Assembly (NCBI GenBank): GCA_937967645.1
Contig: CALBTT010000037.1
Coordinates: 1-6,206 of the forward strand
DNA length: 6,206 nt
Origin: an uncultured Zoogloea sp.
GTDB lineage: Bacteria; Pseudomonadota; Gammaproteobacteria; Burkholderiales; Rhodocyclaceae
Reading direction: 5' to 3'
Below the pieces are notes generated by a model, which saw only the letters and a list, made by a program, of their open reading frames with translations, was not told the origin of the DNA and ran no database searches. Of the stretch, positions 1 to 5,895 are shown one piece after another (position 1 is the stretch's first letter; the number at the start of each line of letters is the position of its first letter). The translations under genes were made by a program, and so were the position numbers.

Positions 1-69
1 GGCGTTCATGACGGTGCGCAGGCAGTCGTCGGACTGCATGCCGGTGATGACGAGGTGGGTGGTGGGCAT
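1..69 (-). CDS. HMA-like (heavy-metal-associated domain) protein, N-terminal 23 codons only
   Basis: The reverse strand starts at an ATG and reads MPTTHLVITGMQSDDC followed by LRTVMNA before leaving the window. The order of a short beta strand, then GM, a loop with Cys, then the start of a helix matches the first beta-alpha unit of HMA/CopZ-type metal chaperone domains, where the loop is normally GMxCxxC. Here the first Cys is Ser (S13) and only C16 remains. A good Shine-Dalgarno (GAGG, about 8 bases upstream) supports the start. It lies 14 bases after the stop of the PACE transporter gene, so the two are probably co-transcribed. Seen: the 23 residues, the RBS and the spacing. Inferred: the HMA fold and a metal- or ligand-related role. 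Length and C-terminal domains cannot be judged. Confidence 0.6.
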   Translation of the reverse strand, partial: MPTTHLVITGMQSDDCLRTVMNA

Positions 70-83
70 GGTGGGGCCTCAGG

Positions 84-545
84 TCAGGGAGTGGGGGCGC
101 TTGAGGGCGCGATCGGAAAGGCCCGGTCATAGGCCAGGTTGAACAGGAAGGCGTACCCCATGTAGGCGAGAGCCAGCCCTACGTCGGCGACCAGGGCGTC
201 GATCCAGCCCATGCCGGTCCACCCGGCGATCACCGGCAGGGTCATGAGCAGCAGCCCCACCTCGAAGGACACCGCGTGGAGGGCGCGCAGGCGCCACGGG
301 CGCTGGTCGGCGCGGCGACCGGTGAGGCGCCCCTCGATCCAGTCGAAGCTGGTGTTGAAGGCAGCGTTCCACAGGGCGGCGATGAGGGCCAGCACGATCA
401 GCAGGGCGGCGGACTCCCTCAGCGGGACACCGGACAGCCACACGAAGGGCGGGCAGATCAGCAGCAGGCCGCCCGCTTCGAAAAGGGCGACCTGACGCAG
501 CCGGTCGAGGAGGCTGCGCTGGCGGGGCTGGGACGAGGCGGACAT
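84..545 (-). CDS. PACE-family (AceI-like, chlorhexidine-type) efflux transporter
   Basis: A 153-residue integral inner-membrane protein with four predicted hydrophobic segments (about residues 21-40, 46-63, 91-109 and 118-138), arranged as two tandem halves, as in the proteobacterial antimicrobial compound efflux (PACE) family; members export biocides such as chlorhexidine using the proton gradient. Family signatures are visible in both halves: motif 1A RLRQVALFE (15-23, with the functionally important Glu at E23), motif 1B WNAAFNTSFD (59-68), motif 2A RALHAVSFE (87-95) and motif 2B YAFLFNLAYD (131-140). Motif 1A has Gln where His is usual, and 2B begins with Tyr rather than Trp. Length is normal for the family. 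The ATG has no clear Shine-Dalgarno. The gene leads a likely operon with the HMA-like gene 14 bases downstream. The substrate cannot be read from sequence; native substrates of the family may include short diamines (recollection of the literature). Confidence 0.9.
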   Translation of the reverse strand: MSASSQPRQRSLLDRLRQVALFEAGGLLLICPPFVWLSGVPLRESAALLIVLALIAALWNAAFNTSFDWIEGRLTGRRADQRPWRLRALHAVSFEVGLLLMTLPVIAGWTGMGWIDALVADVGLALAYMGYAFLFNLAYDRAFPIAPSSAPTP

Positions 546-593
546 GGCGGGTGAGAAGACGGCGCAAGCCGGTGGACCACGGATTCGACCCGG

Positions 594-625
594 AGTTTAA
601 CGCGGAGGGAGGAAGCCGTTAAACT
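594..625. repeat. Perfect 9-bp inverted repeat in the divergent PACE/DOMON spacer
   Basis: AGTTTAACG (594-602) is repeated in perfect inverse as CGTTAAACT (617-625) around a 14-base purine-rich loop containing GGAGGGAGGAAG. The arms are 23 bases apart from start to start, about two helical turns, which would suit a dimeric DNA-binding regulator between two divergent genes. In plus-strand RNA it would form a hairpin with several GGA motifs and a Shine-Dalgarno-like string in the loop, just upstream of the DOMON-like gene. Either reading is inference; the repeat itself is seen. No regulator gene lies beside it within the window. Confidence 0.6.
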
Positions 626-635
626 GCATGGCCTG

Positions 636-1220
636 ATGCCACCGACCGAGAGGCCATTTCCCACTGTGTCCACCCCGATCAGCCAGTCCTTTCTGCTGCA
701 ATGCCACCCGGATAGCGCGGATCCGTGCATCACGGCCATCCATGCGAGTCTGGCCCGGCGGCCGGATGGCGGCCTCGACCTGGGCTGGCGGCTGAAGGGC
801 GATGTGGACGGTCTGGCGGTGCCGGCGGTCGGGGCCGCGTTGCCCCGGGAGCGCCTGTGGGCCCACACCTGCTGCGAGCTGTTCGTGGCGCCGGAGGGGG
901 GCGAGGCCTACCGGGAGTTCAATTTTTCCCCCTCCGGCCAGTGGATGGCCTTTGATTTCGCCGCCTACCGCCAGCGGGTGGCTGACCCGCAGCTGAGCGG
1001 ACTTCGGCTCAGCCTGAGCCGGGAGGCGCATGCCCTGAGCCTGGCGGTAGATCTGCCGGCCGCCTGCCTGCCCGCCGGGGAGTGCCGCCTGGCCCTCACC
1101 ACCGTGGTGGAGCTGGCCGATGGCAGCCACCGTTACTGGGCCCTGCGCCATCCGCCAGGACGCCCCGATTTCCATCACCGCGACGGCTTTGCCTTCGTCC
1201 TGAAAGGTCCGATTCCATGA
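636..1220 (+). CDS. DOMON-like domain protein, first gene of the NamZ operon
   Basis: A 194-residue protein made almost wholly of one beta-rich DOMON-like (CBM9-like fold) domain. Recognisable family blocks are LWAHTCCELFV (74-84), YREFNFSPSGQWMAFDF (92-108) and the C-terminal YWALRHPPGRPDFHHRDGF (167-185). DOMON-type domains bind sugars or haem in other proteins; for this stand-alone proteobacterial group I know of no demonstrated function. There is no signal peptide or membrane segment, so it is probably cytoplasmic. The start is uncertain: ATG at 636 has a purine-rich stretch only at 604-615, about 20 bases away, while GTG at 666 (codon 11) has GAGAGG 12 bases upstream and would give a 184-residue protein. 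The stop overlaps the NamZ start by four bases (ATGA), implying translational coupling and a shared role, possibly recognition of a carbohydrate handled by NamZ. Family confident, function not. Confidence 0.85.
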   Translation: MPPTERPFPTVSTPISQSFLLQCHPDSADPCITAIHASLARRPDGGLDLGWRLKGDVDGLAVPAVGAALPRERLWAHTCCELFVAPEGGEAYREFNFSPSGQWMAFDFAAYRQRVADPQLSGLRLSLSREAHALSLAVDLPAACLPAGECRLALTTVVELADGSHRYWALRHPPGRPDFHHRDGFAFVLKGPIP

Positions 1221-2428
1221 TCCAGTTCGGTATTGACCGGCTGCTCGCCGATCCCGCCCTGCGCCGCCCGCTGGCTGGCAAACGGGTGGCCCTGCTGGCC
1301 CACCCGGCCTCCGTCACCCGCGATCTGACCCACTCCCTGGATGCTCTGGGGGCGCTGCCGGATCTCCATCTTTCGGCCGCCTTCGGCCCGCAGCACGGTC
1401 TGCGTGGCGACAAGCAGGACAATATGGTCGAGTCGCCGGACTTCTTCGACCCGGTGCATGACATTCCGGTGTTCAGCCTGTACGGCGAGGTGCGCCGGCC
1501 GACCGCGCCGATGATGGACCGCTTTGATGTGCTGCTGGTGGATCTGCAGGATCTGGGCTGCCGCATCTACACCTTCATCACCACCCTGCGCTATGTGCTG
1601 GAGGCCGCCGCCCGCCACAAGAAGGCGGTGTGGGTGCTGGACCGCCCCAATCCCGCCGGGCGGCCAGTGGAGGGCACGCTGTTGCAGCCGGGCTGGGAGA
1701 GCTTCGTCGGTGCCGGGCCGCTGCCCATGCGCCACGGCCTCACCATGGGCGAGCTGGCGCGCTGGTTCATCGCCACCCTAAAGCTCGACGTGGAGTGCGA
1801 GGTGATCACCATGCAGGGCTGGGACCCGCACGCGGGGCCGGGCTATGGCTGGCCGGCGGGTGAGCGGAGCTGGGTCAATCCCAGCCCCAACGCGCCCAAC
1901 CTGTCGATGGCCCGGGCCTATGCCGGCACGGTGATGCTGGAGGGCACCACTTTGTCGGAGGGGCGCGGCACTACCCGGCCGCTCGAGCTGTTCGGTGCGC
2001 CGGACATCGATGCGCGCCAGGTGATCGCCCACATGCAGGCCTTTGCGCCCCGCTGGCTGGAGGGCTGCCGCCTGCGTGACTGCTGGTTTGAGCCGACCTT
2101 CCACAAGCATGCCGGCAAGTTGTGCAACGGGGTGCAGATCCACGTGGAGGATCCGTCCCACTACGACCACGCCGCCTTCAGACCTTGGCGGCTGCAGGCC
2201 CTGGCCTTCAAGGCGATCCGGCAGCTGAACAGGGATTACCTGCTGTGGCGGGATTTCCCCTACGAGTACGAACACGACCGCCTGGCCATCGATCTCATCA
2301 ACGGTTCTGAGATTCTGCGGGAGTGGGTCGACGATGCCACCGCCCGTCCGGGCGACCTCGACGCCCTGGCGCTGGCGGATGAGCGGGCCTGGTGCGAGGC
2401 CCGGCAGCCCTTCCTGCTCTATCCCTGA
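1217..2428 (+). CDS. namZ: NamZ-type exo-beta-N-acetylmuramidase family protein (DUF1343)
   Basis: A 403-residue DUF1343/NamZ protein. Characterised members release N-acetylmuramic acid from the non-reducing ends of peptidoglycan fragments. Family blocks in order: KRVALLAHPASVT (22-34), FGPQHGLRGDKQDNMVES (56-73), VFSLYGEVRRPT (85-96), DLQDLGCRIYTF (109-120), LDRPNPAGRPVEG (141-153), PMRHGLTMGELA (170-181), PSPNAPNLSMA (222-232) and LEGTTLSEGRGTTRPLELF (241-259). Start chosen at ATG 1217, with AAAGG 9 bases upstream and the homologous N-terminus beginning there; an in-frame extension to 1082 would run back through the DOMON gene and is rejected. Unlike the secreted Bacillus and Tannerella enzymes, it has no signal peptide, so it probably acts in the cytosol, perhaps in cell-wall recycling. 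The usual PEHG is PQHG here. Family assignment is very secure; enzymatic activity is inferred. Confidence 0.93.
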   Translation: MIQFGIDRLLADPALRRPLAGKRVALLAHPASVTRDLTHSLDALGALPDLHLSAAFGPQHGLRGDKQDNMVESPDFFDPVHDIPVFSLYGEVRRPTAPMMDRFDVLLVDLQDLGCRIYTFITTLRYVLEAAARHKKAVWVLDRPNPAGRPVEGTLLQPGWESFVGAGPLPMRHGLTMGELARWFIATLKLDVECEVITMQGWDPHAGPGYGWPAGERSWVNPSPNAPNLSMARAYAGTVMLEGTTLSEGRGTTRPLELFGAPDIDARQVIAHMQAFAPRWLEGCRLRDCWFEPTFHKHAGKLCNGVQIHVEDPSHYDHAAFRPWRLQALAFKAIRQLNRDYLLWRDFPYEYEHDRLAIDLINGSEILREWVDDATARPGDLDALALADERAWCEARQPFLLYP

Positions 2429-2468
2429 ACCCGCGCTGGCTGGCCTGTAAAAGCTTGCGCCAGGCTGT

Positions 2469-4700
2469 TCAGCGCAGAGGCGCGCCTGTCGGGGGAAGCC
2501 ACTGCAGCAGCTTGGTCAGGAACTGCTGAATGTGGATCGGCTTGGCGATGAAGTCATTCATCCCGGCCTCCAGGCAGCGTTTGCGGTCGTCGGTAAAGGC
2601 ATTCGCCGTCATCGCGATGATCTTCGGCCCTGCCGCGCCACACAGCGCGCGGATCCGGCGGGTGGCCTCCAGGCCCCCGAGGCGGGGCATCTGGATGTCC
2701 ATCAGGATGAGGTCGTAGGTGTGCCTGCCGACCTGTGCGATGGCTTCTTCCCCATCACCGGCGACATCCACGGAGATCCCCGCGTCGTTGAGGAAATAGC
2801 GGGCGATTTCCTGGTTGGTGGCTTCGTCCTCGACGATCAGCACGTGCTTGCCGGCATGGCGCGCACGTAGTTCGGCCAGCAGAAGCTCGTCGTCCGAATC
2901 ACTGTTGCTGGGGCTGGGGTGGCCGGCGGTTTCCGTGCCGCGGCCCAGACGGGCGGTGAACCAGAAGGTGCTGCCGCTGCCGGGGGTGCTCTCCGCGCCA
3001 GCGTCGCCGCGCATCATGCGGGCAAGTTTGCGGGTGATGGCGAGGCCGAGCCCGGTGCCACCGTACTGGCGGGTCGTGGAGTTGTCGGCCTGCTCGAAGG
3101 CCGAGAACAGACGGGGCATGATGTCCGGCGCGATGCCGATTCCGGTGTCCTGGACTTCAAAACGCAGCATCACCTCGTCGGGGGTTTCCTCCAGCAGTTG
3201 GGCCCGGATGACGACCTTGCCCTGCTCGGTGAACTTGATGGCGTTGCTGGCATAGTTGAGCAGGCACTGCTGCAGGCGGGTGGTGTCGCCCTCGAGCCCT
3301 TCGGGGAGCAGTTCGGTCTCGGTGATGAGGGACAGGTGTTTCTCGCTGGCACGCTGGCGCACCATGGCACCGACGCTGGCCAGCATCCGCGAGATGTCCA
3401 CCGGCTGTTGCTCCAGCTCGAACTTGCCGGCCTCGATCTTGGACAGATCGAGGATGGCGTTGATGATCTCCAGCAGATGCTCGCTGGCGCTCTGCAGTTT
3501 GCCCAGCTGTTCGGACTGCAGGCGGCTCAGGCCTCCCCGCTGGATCAGGTAGGCCATTCCGGTGATGGCATTCAGCGGCGTCCGGATCTCATGGGACATG
3601 TTGGCGAGGAACGCGCTCTTGGCCAGGTTGGCGGCTTCGGCCGCCTCCTTGGCGCTTGCCAGTTCGCGGGTGCGTATGACGACGAGTTCTTCGAGGGTGT
3701 CGCGCTGCCCGGCAAGCTGCATCTGCGCCAGGCGCCCCTCGGTGATATCGGCGAAGCTGCCGAGGATGCGGGTGGGCTGGCCCGCGTCGTCCCAGGCGAC
3801 GATCCGGCCCCGGTCACGCACCCAGATGACCTCGCCGGTCTTCTTGATCAGGCGGTGCTCGGACAAGTAGTCGCGGACGGCCCCGCGCCGGATCTGCTCG
3901 ACACGTTCCTCCACCAGCGGGCGGTCGTCTGGAAAGACAAAGTCGCAGAAGCCGGCGAAGTGCGTCGGGACCTCATCGGGCGAATAGCCCAGGGTCCGGT
4001 ACCACTGCTGGTTGTGGCTGATCCGGTCGGTGGAGAGGTCCCAGTCCCAGACGCCTTCCTGGATGACGGTGAGGACATCCTGCAGGCTCTTCTCGCTGTC
4101 ACGGGCCTGTCTCTCGGCCTTCAGGCGCTCGGCCAGTTCGTGCTCCAGGCTCTGGTTGGCGTGGCGCAACGCTTCAGTGCGTTCCAGTACGGTCTGCTCG
4201 AAGCGGGTGGTGTGACGATCGAGGGCCCGCATCAGGTGGATGACCCGGAAGTCGCCCTCGATCAGGCTCCGGAACTGTTCAAGCAGGGCCAGGTGTGGCG
4301 CATCGACATGGAGGGGCGTGCTGCTGACGAGGCTCAGCACGCCGAACAGGCTGCGGTCAGGCCACAGCAGGGGAAGCCCCAGGTAGCCGCGGACGGCTGT
4401 TTCCGTGTGGGGCTGTGCCGCCCAGAGAGGATCCTGCCGTGAATCGGGTACATGAAGGGGACGTTGGCTGGATACGACCGCCGGGATGAAGGGGCTCTTC
4501 CGGATGAAGGCCTGGCCGAAGTCCGGGGTCTGCGCGACCTGGGGGCCGCTCGCCAGCAGGCAGTTGTCATCGCCGGCCCCCGGCGAGCTCAGCAGTGCGG
4601 CGGAGACCTCGTAGAGGCGAGCGATGAGGTCGACAACCTCCTGCCATTTGCTCAGGTAATGAGCTGGGACCGCGGGGCAGGGGGTGGGACCTTGGCTCAC
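2469..4700 (-). CDS. Hybrid sensor histidine kinase, GAF-PAS-HisKA-HATPase-REC
   Basis: A 743-residue, apparently soluble hybrid kinase with no membrane segments. Order: N-terminal GAF domain (about 20-150; core YLGLPLLWPD at 106-115 and FGVLSLV), charged coiled coil (160-205), PAS with PAC (about 205-325; VWDWDLSTDRISHNQQWY, then SFADITEG), second coiled coil (325-360), HisKA with the phospho-accepting H370 in SHEIRTPLN, HATPase_c with N-box SNAIKF (485-490), G1 DTGIGI (518-523) and G2 GGTGLGL (547-553), and a receiver domain (about 618-735) with acidic D625, phospho-acceptor D668 in LMDIQMP, T698 and K720. All key catalytic residues are present, so it should be active. There is no HPt domain, so phosphate must pass to a separate HPt protein or the receiver acts internally. 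The start is GTG, supported by GGGAAG 8 bases upstream, and overlaps the upstream GAF gene by four bases (GTGA). The signal and target are unknown; no separate response regulator is in the window. Confidence 0.95.
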   Translation of the reverse strand: MSQGPTPCPAVPAHYLSKWQEVVDLIARLYEVSAALLSSPGAGDDNCLLASGPQVAQTPDFGQAFIRKSPFIPAVVSSQRPLHVPDSRQDPLWAAQPHTETAVRGYLGLPLLWPDRSLFGVLSLVSSTPLHVDAPHLALLEQFRSLIEGDFRVIHLMRALDRHTTRFEQTVLERTEALRHANQSLEHELAERLKAERQARDSEKSLQDVLTVIQEGVWDWDLSTDRISHNQQWYRTLGYSPDEVPTHFAGFCDFVFPDDRPLVEERVEQIRRGAVRDYLSEHRLIKKTGEVIWVRDRGRIVAWDDAGQPTRILGSFADITEGRLAQMQLAGQRDTLEELVVIRTRELASAKEAAEAANLAKSAFLANMSHEIRTPLNAITGMAYLIQRGGLSRLQSEQLGKLQSASEHLLEIINAILDLSKIEAGKFELEQQPVDISRMLASVGAMVRQRASEKHLSLITETELLPEGLEGDTTRLQQCLLNYASNAIKFTEQGKVVIRAQLLEETPDEVMLRFEVQDTGIGIAPDIMPRLFSAFEQADNSTTRQYGGTGLGLAITRKLARMMRGDAGAESTPGSGSTFWFTARLGRGTETAGHPSPSNSDSDDELLLAELRARHAGKHVLIVEDEATNQEIARYFLNDAGISVDVAGDGEEAIAQVGRHTYDLILMDIQMPRLGGLEATRRIRALCGAAGPKIIAMTANAFTDDRKRCLEAGMNDFIAKPIHIQQFLTKLLQWLPPTGAPLR

Positions 4701-5278
4701 TTCACGACTTCCCGGTCGCGGGGGCAGTGAGCTTGGCGCAGCCTGGCCAGGATGACCGCGACTTCCGTGTCTATCCTCCTGGCGCGCTCATCGGTGGCAT
4801 CCGGGGCCGTGTCCCCGTGGAAAATCCCGGCGAAGTCCGCCTCTATGAGTGCCTTGATCTTCCAGAGGGCCTCCTGCGCTTCCGCCGAGTGCTGCCGTGC
4901 CCTGGCGTCCAGGACGCAGACCGTACCGAAGATGGAGTCGTCCGGCCACACGAGCGGGACGCCAAGATAATGGATCATCTTCAGCCGGGCGTCGGGATTG
5001 TCACGCCAGGCGGGATCGTTCAGGGCATCCGGGACCTCGAGGAGGGCCCGGCTGGCCATGACGGTTTCACAGTAGAGGCCGGTTCCGAGGTCGGCCTTTT
5101 CGTGCTGTTCGTAGGGATTGCCGCTGCTCAGGCTGGACAGGAGGACCTCGATCTGCTCGGGCCACACCCGCATGACGAGGGCAGCAGGGACGTCGAGGGC
5201 TGCAGCGACCTCGTCGAGGGTGTGCTGCCATCTCTTGAGGAAGCCCGGCGGGACTTCGTGCGCGTGGTCATCGCTCAT
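4697..5278 (-). CDS. Stand-alone GAF-domain sensor protein
   Basis: A soluble protein of 193 residues (counted from ATG 5278) that is essentially one GAF domain plus helices, with no output domain. Core motifs are LYCETVMASRALLEVPDAL (68-86), DPAWRDNPDA (88-97), YLGVPLVWPDDSIFGTVCVLD (104-124; typical of this GAF group), then a helix likely to pair as a coiled coil. A conserved Cys (C70) sits in YCETV. Its core aligns without gaps to the kinase's GAF at 21 of 56 positions, so the two arose by duplication. Start choice: an ATG at 5320 would add 14 residues (MGIVLRQGPTGLQA), but a TATAGT -10 element overlaps that region, so the inner ATG 5278 is preferred; its Shine-Dalgarno is weak. Stop overlaps the kinase start (GTGA), so the protein probably works with it, for example as a partner or regulator of its sensor. 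Ligand unknown. Confidence 0.85.
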   Translation of the reverse strand: MSDDHAHEVPPGFLKRWQHTLDEVAAALDVPAALVMRVWPEQIEVLLSSLSSGNPYEQHEKADLGTGLYCETVMASRALLEVPDALNDPAWRDNPDARLKMIHYLGVPLVWPDDSIFGTVCVLDARARQHSAEAQEALWKIKALIEADFAGIFHGDTAPDATDERARRIDTEVAVILARLRQAHCPRDREVVK

Positions 5279-5309
5279 TGCTTGTAAACCCGTAGGGCCC
5301 TGTCTCAAC

Positions 5310-5336
5310 ACTATACCCATTTTGGTCGGTCTTCAA
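5310..5336 (-). promoter_or_regulatory. Candidate sigma-70 promoter for the GAF/kinase operon
   Basis: On the minus strand TTGAAG (5331-5336) and TATAGT (5310-5315, 5 of 6 matches to consensus) are separated by 15 bases, shorter than the ideal 17. Transcription would begin near 5303, leaving a leader of about 25 bases before ATG 5278 and excluding ATG 5320 as a start. Motif match only; other spacings are possible. Confidence 0.45.
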
Positions 5337-5363
5337 ATCGACTCGAGGGTATGAGACGTGGCC

Positions 5364-5382
5364 AGCCCCCGATGGCGGGGCT
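5364..5382. repeat. Short GC hairpin between fliW and the GAF operon
   Basis: AGCCCC (5364-5369) pairs with GGGGCT (5377-5382) around a 7-base loop. It has no T-run on either side, so it is a weak terminator at best. It may add to the fliW terminator just upstream in the same direction or be incidental in GC-rich DNA. Confidence 0.3.
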
Positions 5383-5415
5383 CGGGCGTGAGCGATGGGG
5401 CGGGTCATTCCGTGC

Positions 5416-5448
5416 TTCAGAATGACAAAGGGCGCCATCGGCGCCCTT
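5416..5448 (-). terminator. Rho-independent terminator of fliW
   Basis: Reading the minus strand, AAGGGCGCC (5448-5440) and GGCGCCCTT (5436-5428) form a perfect 9-bp stem closed by a GAT triloop, followed by a T-rich tail TTGTCATTCT. It begins 16 bases past the fliW stop and separates fliW from the GAF/kinase operon. The tail is interrupted by other bases, so efficiency may be moderate. Confidence 0.8.
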
Positions 5449-5463
5449 GGGTTCCTGCCAGGC

Positions 5464-5895
5464 TCAGGCCACGGCTTTCAGGGTCACACTGGCATCCACT
5501 TTGCCGATGATCTTCTGCAGGCCGCGCCGGGTGGCCGTGTTGACGACCAGAGGGGCCATCACGTTGGCGCGGACCGGCTGCTCGCCGGGCTCGCCGGGGC
5601 TGACGATCAGCAGCAGGCTCGCGTCGTCCGCGTTGCCCAGCTGAAGGGCCGCCACTTCGTCATCGTTCAGGGAAAACTCGTAGTTCAGACCGAGCACGTC
5701 GGGGGTGGTCACGTTGAAAGCCACTTCCGGATCGTCCAGGCACTGCAGCACGAAAAGCTTGGGTGCTTCGACTTCTTCCGAGTGCAGCAGGGTGAACTGG
5801 TGGCAGGCTTCAAAGCCGGGCAGGCCGGCCGGGAAGGTGAGGATGCGATCGGCGGAGACATCCACCTCGCCGACGATGGGACTGGTGATTTTCAT
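5464..5895 (-). CDS. fliW: Flagellar assembly factor FliW
   Basis: A 143-residue cytosolic protein, normal length for FliW. Hallmarks are FPAGLPGFE (21-29), LFVLQCLDDPEVAFNVTTP (47-65) and the C-terminal NVMAPLVVNTATRRGLQ (111-127). In Bacillus and Campylobacter FliW binds flagellin and also CsrA, relieving CsrA repression of flagellin translation, so it couples filament assembly to flagellin synthesis. The ATG has a GGGGA Shine-Dalgarno about 7 bases upstream. The gene stands as a single transcription unit with terminators on both sides (one from the upstream gene, one its own); no flagellar gene or csrA is visible nearby. Presence implies a flagellated organism. Family assignment is secure; the CsrA mechanism in this organism is inference. 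Confidence 0.95.
   Translation of the reverse strand: MKITSPIVGEVDVSADRILTFPAGLPGFEACHQFTLLHSEEVEAPKLFVLQCLDDPEVAFNVTTPDVLGLNYEFSLNDDEVAALQLGNADDASLLLIVSPGEPGEQPVRANVMAPLVVNTATRRGLQKIIGKVDASVTLKAVA

Noticed and set aside
597..1178. Minus-strand open frame of 193 codons opposite the DOMON-like gene
   Set aside because: Antisense shadow of a gene with clear family blocks; low-complexity Gln/Gly/Ala-rich translation and no homology I recognise.
1082..1216. 45-codon N-terminal extension of the NamZ gene
   Set aside because: It would overlap the DOMON coding sequence in another frame; the residues are Pro/Arg/Gly-rich and unlike the family, and ATG 1217 has a good RBS.
2433..2475. Possible bidirectional terminator between the convergent NamZ and kinase genes
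   Set aside because: Only short, competing stems (GCGCTG/CAGCGC, GCCTG/CAGGC) with no T-run; part of one arm is inside the kinase coding region. The 40-base gap shows no convincing terminator.
2919..4442. Plus-strand open frame of 507 codons opposite the histidine kinase
   Set aside because: Lies entirely antisense to a kinase with complete conserved motifs; its translation is Gly/Ala/Leu/Asp-rich with no recognisable domain, as expected from the GC skew of codon positions on the opposite strand.
4727..5287. Plus-strand open frame of 186 codons opposite the GAF gene
   Set aside because: Antisense to a clear GAF domain; the translation shows no domain and no upstream RBS or promoter stands out.
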